Origin: Streptomyces sp. CMB-StM0423
GTDB taxonomy: Bacteria; Actinomycetota; Actinomycetes; Streptomycetales; Streptomycetaceae
Reading direction: 5' to 3'
NCBI RefSeq assembly: GCF_002847285.1
Contig: NZ_CP025407.1
Coordinates: 5,645,001 to 5,709,000 of the forward strand
Length of the DNA stretch: 64,000 bases
Shown here piece by piece: positions 56,401 to 64,000 of the stretch. Below the pieces are notes generated by a model. It was not told where the DNA came from. It saw only the letters and a program-made list of their open reading frames with translations, and made no database searches. A program made the translations under genes and the position numbers. The stretch's first letter is position 1, and every line of letters starts with the position of its first letter.

Positions 56401-57402
56401 TCAGTCCTTGTACTTGGGGGCCGGCGGTCCTTCGATCCCCGGCATGGCGTCGGCCAGCCACTCGTCGTAGGCGTCCTGCCAGCGCCCGTCCTTGCGGTAG
56501 TCGTCGAGCAGCTTGTTGACCCGGCGCACCAGATCGTGGTCGTCCTCGTTCATCGCCACGCCGTAGGGCTCGGGCTGGTCCAGGGTGCCGAACAGTTTCA
56601 TCGACGGGTCCTGCGCGGCCTGGCCCGCCGCCAGCGCGTTGTCGGTGACGACCGCGTCGGCCTTGCCGAGCTGCACCCGCACCAGGCAGTCGAGCTGGTT
56701 GGGCACCAGCATGACCTCCGCGCCGTGCGAGTCCTCCTCCAGGGCGGCCTGGCCCGTGGAGCCGTCCGCGGTGCAGACGCGCTTGCCGTCCAGGCTCTCG
56801 TCGAAGCCGGTGATGCCCGCGTCCTCGGGCGCCAGCACCTGCTGGTCGCCGGTGAAGTACTCGGTGGAGAAGGACACGTCCTGGATGCGCTCGCAGTTGA
56901 TGGTCATCGTGCGCACCACGATGTCGACGTCCTTGGCCTGCAGCGCCGGGACCCGCTGGCTGGTCGGGATGGAGCGGAAGACGATCTTCTTCTCGTCGCC
57001 GAGGATCTCCCCGGCGATGGCCCGCGCCAGGTCGATGTCGAAGCCTTCGAGATCGCCGGTGAGCGGGTTGCGGTAACCCCACTGGAAGCTGTTCTGGTCG
57101 ATGCCGGCGATCAGATACTTGCGATCCTGGATCCGTTTGACGCCGTCGCCCGACGCGGTCGCGGACGGCCGCAGGCTCGCCTCCGGCGTCTCGCACTCCT
57201 CCTGGCTCGACTTCGCCGCCTTCGCCTGCTGCGCCGCGACCGCGCCGCCGGCGGCGCGGTCGTCCGCCGCGCCGTCCTGGCGGCCGTCGCCCGTGAGACC
57301 GGGCAGCAGGGCGGCGGTCAGCGCGACGGCCGCCGCCGTTCCGGCCACGCCGCCCCAGCCGCGCAGGTTCCGCCTCGTCCTCGGTGCCTTCGCCGTCCGC
57401 AT
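56401..57402 (-). CDS. glnH: GlnH-like amino-acid-binding protein (SBP type 3)
   Basis: A 333-residue exported binding protein. The N-terminus has a basic region (R-T-R-R-N-L-R-G-W) and a hydrophobic segment (residues 19-38), but no lipobox Cys, so it is released or anchored by the uncleaved signal. From residue ~85 it is a type 3 solute-binding domain: Y-L-I-A-G-I-D-Q-N-S-F-Q-W-G-Y, G-F-D-I-D-L-A-R-A-I-A, V-P-A-L-Q-A-K-D-V-D-I-V, typical of polar amino-acid binders. No ABC permease is nearby. In mycobacteria the homologous GlnH binds aspartate, asparagine or glutamate and signals to PknG through GlnX. ATG 57402 has GGGGGAGG with good spacing; ATG 57426 overlaps the glnX stop and is the alternative. 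Confidence 0.9.
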   Translation of the reverse strand: MRTAKAPRTRRNLRGWGGVAGTAAAVALTAALLPGLTGDGRQDGAADDRAAGGAVAAQQAKAAKSSQEECETPEASLRPSATASGDGVKRIQDRKYLIAGIDQNSFQWGYRNPLTGDLEGFDIDLARAIAGEILGDEKKIVFRSIPTSQRVPALQAKDVDIVVRTMTINCERIQDVSFSTEYFTGDQQVLAPEDAGITGFDESLDGKRVCTADGSTGQAALEEDSHGAEVMLVPNQLDCLVRVQLGKADAVVTDNALAAGQAAQDPSMKLFGTLDQPEPYGVAMNEDDHDLVRRVNKLLDDYRKDGRWQDAYDEWLADAMPGIEGPPAPKYKD

Positions 57403-57422
57403 CGCTGCCTCCCCCTTCGCCG

Positions 57423-58928
57423 TCATCGGTACTCCGAGAGCCTGCGGCCGATGCCGAACACCGCGCCGGCCGCGCCGAGCACGGCGAGCACCCCGGCCCC
57501 GATCCACAGCCCGGAGAGCGCCCCGCGGCCGTCCTCGGCCGCCGACTTGAACTCCTGGCGCTCGTGGTCGAGAGCCTCCCTGAGGCTGTCGTCGACCGCG
57601 TCGAAGAACTCGCTGGTCGACTTCTCCCCGCCGCCGCCGATGACCATGTCCTTCGCGTCCTCGTACTTGCCCGCGACGTTCTGGCTCTGCGCCTCGCCGT
57701 GCAGCTCGCGCCACTCGCGTACGTTGTCCACGGCCTCGGCGACGGGCTCGCGGCCCCGGTCGTCGTCGGCCAGCGCCAGGGCGCGGCCGAGCAGGCTGTC
57801 CTCCGGCGCCGCCTCGGCCTCGGGGTTCTTGCCGGCCAGCTCGGTCATCCCCTTGAGGTAGCTGTCCTCGTACTTGTCGAGGCCGTCCTCGGTGGTGACG
57901 GAGCCGCGGTTGACGTACGTCAGGTTCTCGTCGGCGCGGGCCCGCAGGGTGTTGATCCGCGCCTCGTTGAGCGCGTGCATCGACTGGGCGCCGTGCTGAT
58001 CGGAGTCGCCGAGTCCTGAGCGGGCGAAGGTGTGCCCGACGGTCAGCCAGAGCAGCACGATCACGGTGGCCGCGGAGGCCGCCAGCAGGCCGTGGTTGAA
58101 CACCCGGTTCGTACGGAGGTAGTGGCGGCGCTGCGCCCAGAACAGGACCCCGAGCGCGAGCAGCCCGCTGGCCAGCGCGGCCCACGGCCACGACTCGGCG
58201 TCGGAGTAGTCCTGCTCCAACTGGCCGGTCTCGGACAGGTAGAGCTGCTCGGCGGCGGGCAGCAGCGTCTCGCGCATCTGCTCGTCCGCGTAGCGCAGGT
58301 ACGCGCCGCCGAGCGGCAGGCCCTGGCGGTTGTTGGCGCGGGCGGTCTCGACCAGCGAGGTGTAGACCGGCAGCGCCTGGTTCAGCTTCTCGATCTGCTG
58401 CTGCGACTCCGCGGCGCCCTGGGAGTTGGCCGCCGCCTTCACCAGCAGCTTCGACGCCTGCTGGATGTCCTCGTCGTACCGCTCGCGCACCTTGGCCGGC
58501 TCCTGCCCGCCCTCCAGGAAGCCGGTGGCCGCCGTGGTGTTGGCGCCGGCCAGCGAGCGGTAGATGTCGGCGGCGTCGGCGCTCAGCGGCTGGCTGCGGT
58601 TGATGACGTCGTCGGCCGCCGCGGAACGGTCGGACACCTGCCAGGCGGTGAGCGCCCCGAACAGCACGACCAGCGCCGCCAGTACGGCCCCGATGATCCG
58701 CAGCCGGCCCGGCTCGGTGGTCGCGGCGGCGCGCAGCCGGTCGACGCCCTCGGCGAACGCGGAGCGCCGCCCCGGTGGCGCGGCGGGCGGCGGCGGCGCG
58801 GCGGAGCCGCCCGCGGGGGAGCCCTGCTGCGGTACGAGTGGGCCGTCAGGGCCGGCCTGCGCGGGAAACGCAGGCGCGGTCCGATGCTCCGGCGGCGCGG
58901 CGCTGCCGGCCGGCGGCGGGTACGTCAC
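57423..58928 (-). CDS. glnX: GlnX-like four-helix membrane receptor
   Basis: A 501-residue membrane protein with a ~70-residue Pro/Ala/Gly-rich cytosolic start. Helix 1 is near 74-95 (I-I-G-A-V-L-A-A-L-V-V-L-F), a ~145-residue helical outside domain follows, helices 2 and 3 are near 245-300, a second outside helical domain follows, and helix 4 is near 470-490, ending in R-R-L-S-E-Y-R. This paired sensor topology and its place directly before glnH and pknG match mycobacterial GlnX, which passes the GlnH ligand state to PknG. It is the first gene of the operon. GTG 58928 has GGGGGAGG just upstream. The long disordered cytosolic N-terminus could contact the kinase; that is inference. Confidence 0.85.
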   Translation of the reverse strand: MTYPPPAGSAAPPEHRTAPAFPAQAGPDGPLVPQQGSPAGGSAAPPPPAAPPGRRSAFAEGVDRLRAAATTEPGRLRIIGAVLAALVVLFGALTAWQVSDRSAAADDVINRSQPLSADAADIYRSLAGANTTAATGFLEGGQEPAKVRERYDEDIQQASKLLVKAAANSQGAAESQQQIEKLNQALPVYTSLVETARANNRQGLPLGGAYLRYADEQMRETLLPAAEQLYLSETGQLEQDYSDAESWPWAALASGLLALGVLFWAQRRHYLRTNRVFNHGLLAASAATVIVLLWLTVGHTFARSGLGDSDQHGAQSMHALNEARINTLRARADENLTYVNRGSVTTEDGLDKYEDSYLKGMTELAGKNPEAEAAPEDSLLGRALALADDDRGREPVAEAVDNVREWRELHGEAQSQNVAGKYEDAKDMVIGGGGEKSTSEFFDAVDDSLREALDHERQEFKSAAEDGRGALSGLWIGAGVLAVLGAAGAVFGIGRRLSEYR

Positions 58929-59002
58929 GTGACCTCCCCCTGGGTCGCTGGCTGTTCGCCCGGTTGCGTGGGCGGGTCCAGTCCACCCCGGGCACGTCGG
59001 CA

Positions 59003-59030
59003 AGTATGGCGGCCCGTTCAGGCCGTCACA
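59003..59030 (-). promoter_or_regulatory. Possible promoter of the glnX operon
   Basis: On the minus strand TGTGAC and CATACT are 16 bases apart, a plausible -35/-10 pair about 75 bp upstream of the glnX start. The -35 match is weak, so this is only a candidate. Confidence 0.3.
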
Positions 59031-59183
59031 CCGCGATTCCCGGGATCTTGTTCGGATCGGTACCGTAGCGCGCCACGCAGTGGACGTCTCGGTCCCATCC
59101 TGCCCTTCTTCACGCGCAGCGCATCCGTTCGGTTCCTGTTCCGACCGGCTTCCGCGCCCCGGGGGAGTACCGGGGCGCCGGGG

Positions 59184-59204
59184 CCGCGGCGGGGGTCGCC
59201 GCGG
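59184..59204 (-). terminator. Hairpin after the HNH gene
   Basis: CCGCGGCG at 59184-59191 pairs with CGCCGCGG at 59197-59204 around a 5-base loop, 20 bp past the HNH stop codon on the minus strand and before the glnX promoter region. Confidence 0.5.
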
Positions 59205-59223
59205 GCATAACAAAGGCCCGGTT

Positions 59224-59760
59224 CTAGGCAGAGATGCCGTCGATCCGGGCCAGGGCCTCGTCCGCGCCATATGGCTGCAGGTAGGGCAGCCAGCGCGGAT
59301 CCCTATGCCCTGTCCCGATGATCCGCCAGGCCAGTCCGGACGGCGGCGCGGGTTGGTGGCGCAACCGCCAGCCCAGCTCGTGGATCGCCCGGTCGGCCTT
59401 CACATGGTTGCAGCGGCGGCAGGCCGCCACGACGTTGTCCCAGCGGTGCTGGCCGCCGCGGCTGCGCGGGATCACGTGGTCGACGCTGGTGGCCACCCCG
59501 CCGCAGTACGCGCAGCGCCCCCCGTCGCGGGCGAAGAGCGCCCGCCTGGTGAGCGGAACGGGCCCCCTCACGGGGACCCGTACGAACCTCTGCAGCCGCA
59601 CGACGCTTGGCGCCGCTATCACCCGCGTGGCGCTGTGCAGGAAGGCACCGGATTCCTCCAGGCTGACCGCCTTGCCGTTCAGCACCAGCACGAGAGCGCG
59701 GCGCAGTGGCACGACGCCGAGCGGCTCGTACGAAGCATTGAGGACGAGGACGTGCGGCAC
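59224..59760 (-). CDS. HNH endonuclease family protein
   Basis: A 178-residue protein with an N-terminal ~85-residue domain (V-L-V-L-N-A-S-Y-E-P-L-G-V-V, R-A-L-V-L-V-L-N-G-K-A) and an HNH nuclease domain. The zinc cysteines are C-A-Y-C and C-R-R-C, the catalytic core is S-V-D-H-V-I-P-R-S-R-G-G near residue 105, and the later Asn/His is in R-C-N-H-V-K-A. This type is widespread in actinobacteria, normally as a single chromosomal gene, with no proven target. The GTG at 59760 is chosen because a perfect AAGGAGG lies 5 bases upstream (59765-59771). It is divergent from the MscS gene. Confidence 0.9.
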   Translation of the reverse strand: MPHVLVLNASYEPLGVVPLRRALVLVLNGKAVSLEESGAFLHSATRVIAAPSVVRLQRFVRVPVRGPVPLTRRALFARDGGRCAYCGGVATSVDHVIPRSRGGQHRWDNVVAACRRCNHVKADRAIHELGWRLRHQPAPPSGLAWRIIGTGHRDPRWLPYLQPYGADEALARIDGISA

Positions 59761-60094
59761 GGTGCCTCCTTGTACGCCGGCGGCGCGTGGCTCGCGCCGG
59801 GACGATCTGGTCAACAGTGTGTCCTGCACTCCCGCCTCCGCGCCACCACGATCAGGTAAACGGGCCAACCGCCCGGCAAGGTTCCACGGCCGCCCCCGTG
59901 ATGTTGATCCCCCCTTCCGACCCGCCCTACGCCTGGTCTCACCGGGCGGTAACCGGACCGCAACACGGGCGCCGCCGAGGGGTCACGCGGTCACCCGCCG
60001 GACGGCCCCGCGGTGGTAAAGCGACGCTAAAGAGGCAGGCCGGAGCGGCGGGTAGGGTGAGGGCGGTCCACCCCTGAACGGAAGGTTCCACGCC
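59761..60094. other. 334-bp divergent intergenic region (HNH / MscS)
   Basis: It holds the ribosome site of the HNH gene at 59765-59771 and, on the plus strand, a TAGGGT -10-like hexamer at 60053-60058, about 37 bp before the MscS start, with a GGAAGG ribosome site at 60080-60085. No open frame on either strand looks like a gene. Confidence 0.5.
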
Positions 60095-61105
60095 GTGTTC
60101 GCCACCGCTCGCCCGGCTGCCGAGAGTCCCTCCCCGACGCCGCTTGAGGACTCGCGCAAGAGCGCGGAGGAGACGGCCGGGTGGATCCAGGAGAACTGGG
60201 CCTCCTGGCTGGGCCTGGGCCTGCGGATCCTGCTCGTCGTCGTGATCGCGTACGTGCTGCGCCGCGTGGTCCAGCGTATGATCACCAAGCTGATAACGCG
60301 GATGACGCGCACCGCCGACGCCGTGGACGGCACCGCCCTCGGCGGGCTCCTCGTCAACCACGAGAGACGCAGACAGAGATCCGAGGCGCTCGGTTCCATC
60401 CTGCGCAGCAGCGCTTCCTTTGTGATCCTCGGCACAGCCGCCCTGACCGTGCTCTCCGCCCTCAAGATCGATCTGGCGCCGCTGCTGGCCAGCGCCGGCG
60501 TCGCGGGCGTCGCGCTCGGCTTCGGCGCCCGCAACCTGGTGATGGACTTCCTCTCCGGCGTCTTCATGCTCATCGAGGACCAGTACGGGGTCGGGGACAC
60601 CATCGACGTCGGCGAGGTCACCGGCGAGGTGATCGAGGTCGGGCTGCGCGTGACCAAGCTGCGCGGCGACAACGGGGCGATCTGGTACATGCGCAACGGC
60701 GAGGTCAAGCGGATCGGCAACCTCAGCCAGGGCTGGGCCACGGCCGTCGTCGACGTGCCGGTGGCGGCGGACGAGAACCTGGACCGGGTGCGCGACGTGA
60801 TCGCCGCCGCCGGCGGGGAGTTCGGCCGCACCGAGCCGTGGAGCGAGCAGTTGTGGGGCGAGGTCGACGTGCTCGGCCTGACCGCCGTCGCGCAGGGCAC
60901 GGCCATCATCCAGGTGCAGGTCAGGACGATGCCGGGGAAGTCCATCGGGGTCGAGCGCGAGCTGCGCTGGCGGATCAGGGAGGCGCTGCTCGCCGCCGGG
61001 GTCGTCATGTCGGACGTACCGCCGGGCGCGATGGTGCCGCCCCGGGCGGAGCGGGTGGCGGTGCCGCAGCAGGCGCCGTCGGGCGGCGGTGGCGGCGGGG
61101 AGTAG
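60095..61105 (+). CDS. MscS-family mechanosensitive channel
   Basis: A 336-residue small-conductance mechanosensitive channel. A helix near 38-58 (L-G-L-R-I-L-L-V-V-V-I-A-Y-V-L) is followed by a helix near 100-118 and the pore helix near 124-150, whose Gly/Ala-rich core A-S-A-G-V-A-G-V-A-L-G-F-G-A is the MscS TM3 pattern. The beta domain starts E-D-Q-Y-G-V-G-D-T-I, also typical. A C-terminal alpha/beta domain and a Pro/Gly tail complete it. It opens on membrane tension and releases solutes during hypo-osmotic shock. GTG 60095 with GGAAGG upstream. Single gene, followed by strong hairpins. Confidence 0.92.
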   Translation: MFATARPAAESPSPTPLEDSRKSAEETAGWIQENWASWLGLGLRILLVVVIAYVLRRVVQRMITKLITRMTRTADAVDGTALGGLLVNHERRRQRSEALGSILRSSASFVILGTAALTVLSALKIDLAPLLASAGVAGVALGFGARNLVMDFLSGVFMLIEDQYGVGDTIDVGEVTGEVIEVGLRVTKLRGDNGAIWYMRNGEVKRIGNLSQGWATAVVDVPVAADENLDRVRDVIAAAGGEFGRTEPWSEQLWGEVDVLGLTAVAQGTAIIQVQVRTMPGKSIGVERELRWRIREALLAAGVVMSDVPPGAMVPPRAERVAVPQQAPSGGGGGGE

Positions 61106-61110
61106 CCCGA

Positions 61111-61143
61111 GCGGCCCCGGTCCCGGGCCGCCGCGGGCGGCCC
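61111..61143 (+). terminator. Double-stem terminator after the MscS gene
   Basis: GCGGCCC (61111-61117), GGGCCGC (61125-61131) and GCGGCCC (61137-61143) can form two mutually exclusive 7-bp stems starting 5 bases after the stop codon. It separates the channel gene from the ROK operon. Confidence 0.6.
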
Positions 61144-61165
61144 GGCGCGCGTTTCGCCCGCACTC

Positions 61166-61194
61166 TTGACGCGCTTCGTCCGCGGCATTACTTT
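61166..61194 (+). promoter_or_regulatory. Promoter of the ROK-regulator operon
   Basis: TTGACG at 61166-61171 and TACTTT at 61189-61194 are 17 bases apart, a good sigma-HrdB type pair. Transcription would begin near 61201, so the palindrome at 61208-61222 would lie just inside the transcript. Confidence 0.6.
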
Positions 61195-61207
61195 CGCCGC
61201 ACTCCGA

Positions 61208-61222
61208 TAGGAAAGTTTCCTA
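61208..61222. promoter_or_regulatory. ROK-repressor operator palindrome (CsnR-box-like)
   Basis: The 15-bp sequence TAGGAAAGTTTCCTA is a perfect palindrome around a central G. It agrees with the operator reported for Streptomyces CsnR (AGGAAA, G or C, TTTCCT). Its place between the -10 element and the start codon of the ROK gene fits autorepression relieved by a sugar ligand. Confidence 0.85.
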
Positions 61223-61279
61223 ACCATTCGGGGCGGCGAGCGGTACGGCACCCGTCCGGACCGGGGAGAGGTGACGCCC

Positions 61280-62485
61280 ATGGCCGGTGGCCCGGGGACG
61301 CTGCGGGCGATGAACGACCGCGCCGCGCTGGCGCTGCTGCTGGAGCACGGCACGCTCTCGCGCACCCGGCTCGGCAAGCTCACCGGCCTGTCCAAGCCGA
61401 CCGCCTCGCAGTTGCTGGCCCGGCTGGAGGCGGCCGGGCTGGTCATCGCCACCGGCACCAGCGAGGGCAGCCCGGGACCCAACGCCCAGCTCTACGCCCT
61501 CAACCCCGCCGTCGCCCACGTGGTCGGGCTCGACGTCACCGCCGCCCGGATCCGCGCGGCCGTCGCCGACGTCACCGGGCGCACGGTCGGCTCGTACGAA
61601 CTGGCCACCGCCAAGCGCACCGGCGGCGGCGCCGCGGAGGGGACCGTGCGCCGCGTCGTCCGCGCCGTCGACGGCGCCGCCAAGGACGCCGGGCTCACCC
61701 GCGCCGAACTGCACCGCGCCGTCATCGGCACCCCCGGCGCCTTCGACCCCGGCACCGGCCGCCTGCGCTACGCCTCCCACCTGCCCGGCTGGCACTCCCC
61801 GACGCTGCTGGAGGAGCTGGCCGCCGCCCTGCCCATGCCGCTCGCGTACGACAACGACGTGAACCTCGCCGCCGTCGCCGAGCAGCGCCGCGGCGCCGCC
61901 CGCGGCCACGACGACTTCGTCCTGCTCTGGAACGAGGAGGGCCTCGGCGCCGCCGTCGTCATCGGCGGCCGGCTGCACCGCGGCGGCACCGGCGGCGCCG
62001 GCGAGGTCGGCTTCCTGCCGGTGCCCGGCGCGACCCTCGTCCGCCAGGTCACCCGCGCCAACAGCGGCGGCTTCCAGGAACTGGCCGGCGCCCAGGCGCT
62101 CGCCCCGCTCGCCCGCGAACTCGGCCTCACCCCCGGCCGCGGGCACTACGCCGAGGTCGCGGCGGAACTCGTCGCCCGCGCCGCCGCCGAGCCCGGGGAA
62201 CCCGGCCACGCGGAACTGCTCGACCGCTACGCGCAGCGCCTGGCCGTCGGCCTCGCCTCCGTGGTCGCCGTCCTCGACCCGCAGCTCATCGTGCTCTCGG
62301 GCGCCGTGCTGGCCGCCGGCGGCGACCGGCTGCGCGCGCTCGTCCAGTCCGAGCTGGCCGAACTGGCCGTGCCCCGGCCGCGCCTGGTGACCGGCGCGGT
62401 CGAGCGGCACCCCGTGCTCACCGGCGCGCTGGAGAGCGCGCTCGCCACCACCCGCGACGAGGTCTTCGACACCACCGCCCGCTGA
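61280..62485 (+). CDS. csnR: ROK-family transcriptional repressor, CsnR-like
   Basis: A 401-residue ROK regulator. Residues ~12-65 are a winged helix-turn-helix (L-G-K-L-T-G-L-S-K-P-T-A-S-Q-L-L). The ROK domain follows, with I-G-T-P-G-A-F-D, N-D-V-N-L-A-A-V-A-E and G-L-G-A-A-V-V-I-G-G-R-L. The protein contains no cysteine at all, so the ROK zinc motif (CxCGxxGC) is missing, and the phosphate-binding loop is weak, so it is a repressor rather than a sugar kinase. The perfect operator 58 bp upstream and the downstream sugar-binding gene match the csnR-csnE order that controls chitosan-oligosaccharide uptake. ATG 61280 is chosen because GGGGAGAG is 9 nt upstream; the GTG at 61271 would abut that site. 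csn identity is inferred. Confidence 0.82.
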   Translation: MAGGPGTLRAMNDRAALALLLEHGTLSRTRLGKLTGLSKPTASQLLARLEAAGLVIATGTSEGSPGPNAQLYALNPAVAHVVGLDVTAARIRAAVADVTGRTVGSYELATAKRTGGGAAEGTVRRVVRAVDGAAKDAGLTRAELHRAVIGTPGAFDPGTGRLRYASHLPGWHSPTLLEELAAALPMPLAYDNDVNLAAVAEQRRGAARGHDDFVLLWNEEGLGAAVVIGGRLHRGGTGGAGEVGFLPVPGATLVRQVTRANSGGFQELAGAQALAPLARELGLTPGRGHYAEVAAELVARAAAEPGEPGHAELLDRYAQRLAVGLASVVAVLDPQLIVLSGAVLAAGGDRLRALVQSELAELAVPRPRLVTGAVERHPVLTGALESALATTRDEVFDTTAR

Positions 62486-62613
62486 CGCCGGCCCGCCCGG
62501 CCCGTTTCCGCACCGCACCCGGCACACCCGACCCGGCACACCCCCACCCGGCTCGCTCGCACCCGCCCCACCCGCCCGTTTTTCCCCTGCATCCGCCAGG
62601 AGGTACGACGACC

Positions 62614-63960
62614 ATGCCCACAACCCGCCCACGCGGCCGCGCCGTCGCCGCGGTCGCCGCCGCGGCCGCGCTCTCGCTCTTCGCCGCCGCCTGCACCGGC
62701 AGCAACGACTCAGGCGGAGCGGACGACGACCCCGACGCCGACGTCACGCTCACCTTCTGGCACGGCTGGAGCGCGCCGTCCGAGGTCGAGGCGATCGAGG
62801 CCAACATCGACGCCTTCGAGGAGAAGTTCCCCAACATCACGGTCAAGTCCGTGAAGGGCGTCAACGACGACAAGCTGAACCAGGGCCTGCGCGCCGGCGG
62901 CTCCAACGGCCCCGACGTCGTCTCCTCGTTCACCACCGACAACGTCGGCCGCTTCTGCTCCTCCAACGTCCTCGCCGACCTCGACCCGTTCCTCAAGGAG
63001 TCCGGCATCAGCCCGGAGGAGACCTTCCCGGCGCCGATGCTGGAGTACACCCAGTACGAGGGCAAGCGCTGCGCGCTGCCCCTCCTCGGCGACGCCTACG
63101 GCCTCTACTACAACAAGGACGCCTTCGCCGAAGCCGGCATCGACGCACCGCCGAAGACCCTCTCCGAGCTGGAGGAGGTCGCCAAGAAGCTCACCAAGCC
63201 CGACGGCGACGGCTACGAGCAGCTCGGCTTCATGCCCAACTACCAGGGCTACGAGACCACCGTCGAGCACTACGGCGGGCAGTTCGGCCTCACCTACTTC
63301 GACGGCGAGGGCAACTCCAGCGCCGCCGCCGACCCGAGGACGGCCGAGCTGTTCGAGTGGCAGAAGGGCATGGTCGACGCCCTCGGCGGCTTCGAGAAGC
63401 TGCGCAAGTACCGCAACACCTTCGGCGACGAGTGGGGCCCCAAGCACCCCTTCCACACCGGCCAGGTCGCCATGCAGATGGACGGCGAGTGGCGCGGCAA
63501 GATGGCCGCCGACGCCGACGTCGGCTTCGGGATAGGCGCGGCCCCCTTCCCCGTCCCCGACGACCAGGCGGACTCGTACGGCAAGGGCTACCTCTCCGGC
63601 ACCATCACCGGCATCGCCACCACCAGCGAGAAGAAGAACGCCGCCTGGGAGCTGGTGAAGTACCTGACCACCGACACCGACGCCGTCGTGGACTTCGCCA
63701 ACGCCATCCACAACGTGCCCTCCACGCTGGCCGCGCTGAAGTCCCCGAAGCTCAACGACGACCCCGTCTACCGCACGTTCGTCGACATCGCCCAGCACCC
63801 CGAGTCCAGCCACGCCCCGCCCTCGAAGAACGGCGGCGCCTTCCTGCTCACGCTCCAGGACTACGGGCTGAAGTACGAGAGCGGCGAGGAGGACGATCTG
63901 ACGTCCCTGCTGGAGCAGGCCGACGAGCAGATCGACAAGGACAACGCGCAGGCCGGCTGA
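62614..63960 (+). CDS. csnE: Sugar-binding lipoprotein of an ABC importer (CsnE-like)
   Basis: A 448-residue extracellular sugar-binding protein. The signal peptide ends in a lipobox L-F-A-A-A-C (Cys about residue 27), followed by a Ser/Gly/Asp linker. The mature part is a class CUT1 binding protein: V-T-L-T-F-W-H-G-W, A-I-E-A-N-I-D-A-F-E-E-K-F-P-N-I, G-P-D-V-V-S-S-F-T-T-D-N, V-A-M-Q-M-D-G-E-W. It supplies oligosaccharides, probably chitosan or glucosamine oligomers, to a permease pair. ATG 62614 has AGGAGG at 62598-62603. It lies 128 bp after the regulator gene and overlaps the next start (ATGTCC at 63960). Ligand specificity is inferred from gene order and operator only. Confidence 0.85.
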   Translation: MPTTRPRGRAVAAVAAAAALSLFAAACTGSNDSGGADDDPDADVTLTFWHGWSAPSEVEAIEANIDAFEEKFPNITVKSVKGVNDDKLNQGLRAGGSNGPDVVSSFTTDNVGRFCSSNVLADLDPFLKESGISPEETFPAPMLEYTQYEGKRCALPLLGDAYGLYYNKDAFAEAGIDAPPKTLSELEEVAKKLTKPDGDGYEQLGFMPNYQGYETTVEHYGGQFGLTYFDGEGNSSAAADPRTAELFEWQKGMVDALGGFEKLRKYRNTFGDEWGPKHPFHTGQVAMQMDGEWRGKMAADADVGFGIGAAPFPVPDDQADSYGKGYLSGTITGIATTSEKKNAAWELVKYLTTDTDAVVDFANAIHNVPSTLAALKSPKLNDDPVYRTFVDIAQHPESSHAPPSKNGGAFLLTLQDYGLKYESGEEDDLTSLLEQADEQIDKDNAQAG

Positions 63961-64000
63961 TGTCCGCCGCCGTCTGCACCCTGGGTGCGCGGCGCCGCCG
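63960..64000 (+). CDS. Start of the next operon gene, probably ABC sugar permease (partial)
   Basis: An ATG at 63960 shares its A with the stop codon of the binding-protein gene (TGATG), and the frame stays open to the window end (M-S-A-A-V-C-T-L-G-A-R-R-R-R). A basic N-terminus is what a CUT1 permease usually has, and a permease is expected at this place, but only 13 codons are visible. Confidence 0.45.
   Translation, partial: MSAAVCTLGARRR

Noticed and set aside
60181..62613. Plus-strand frame extending far upstream of the sugar-binding protein
   Set aside because: It overlaps MscS and the ROK gene in another frame; the lipoprotein signal peptide and AGGAGG site place the start at 62614.

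Overview
The window is chromosomal DNA from a very high-G+C actinomycete, most likely a Streptomyces or a close relative. The evidence is the codon bias (almost every third position is G or C), frequent GTG starts, dense 4-nt ATGA/GTGA gene overlaps, and Streptomyces-typical genes: the dynamin pair dynA-dynB next to ssbB, an LAXTG sortase substrate, ettA, and a ROK regulator with a CsnR-type operator. I see no insertion sequence, prophage, CRISPR array or replication origin. Forty-six coding features (one frameshifted, one cut by the window end) and one tRNA-Arg(UCU) are supported.

Layout. (1) 1-8 kb: flavodoxin-like protein, DUF3500 protein, secreted GH30 glycosidase with a ricin-type lectin, P-loop kinase-like protein, a UvrA-like antibiotic-resistance ATPase followed by an AraC regulator and a VOC protein. 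(2) 8-13.5 kb: a DUF6907-like protein and a translationally coupled FAD monooxygenase-like / fumarase-superfamily lyase pair that resembles the aspartate-nitrosuccinate (nitrous acid) pathway enzymes CreE/CreD; divergent YbhN-like membrane protein. (3) 13.5-19 kb: an ion-transport locus with an NRAMP-related (probably Mg2+) transporter coupled to an MgtE_N/CBS/PRC-barrel protein, divergent from a KimA-like potassium transporter; then tRNA-Arg. (4) 19-30 kb: dynA-dynB-ssbB, a thioester-domain surface protein, ettA, an acyl-CoA thioesterase, and a 16-bp minisatellite. (5) 30-40 kb: a MacB-type ABC ATPase with two very large FtsX-like permeases, truncated haemoglobin GlbO, and an ABC-2 exporter.

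(6) 40.3-58.9 kb is the most interesting part: two neighbouring, paralogous signalling modules built on PknG-type zinc-ribbon Ser/Thr kinases. Module B (48.5-58.9 kb) extends the mycobacterial glnX-glnH-pknG amino-acid sensing set with a coiled-coil protein, a PP2C phosphatase, a vWA protein and an FHA protein (the last with an apparent 1-nt frameshift). Module A (40.3-48.3 kb) repeats the kinase, vWA and GlnX-like membrane protein but uses a different class of solute-binding lipoprotein and adds a trypsin-like protease with a divergent trypsin-co-occurring (trypco2-like) small protein. The likely logic is ligand-loaded binding protein -> four-helix membrane receptor -> soluble kinase -> FHA/vWA adaptors, opposed by PP2C. 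This is inference from family knowledge and gene order.

(7) 59-64 kb: HNH endonuclease, MscS-type channel, then a ROK repressor and a sugar-binding lipoprotein preceded by a perfect TAGGAAAGTTTCCTA palindrome, looking like the start of a csnR-csnEFG chitosan-oligosaccharide (glucosamine) uptake operon that continues past the window.
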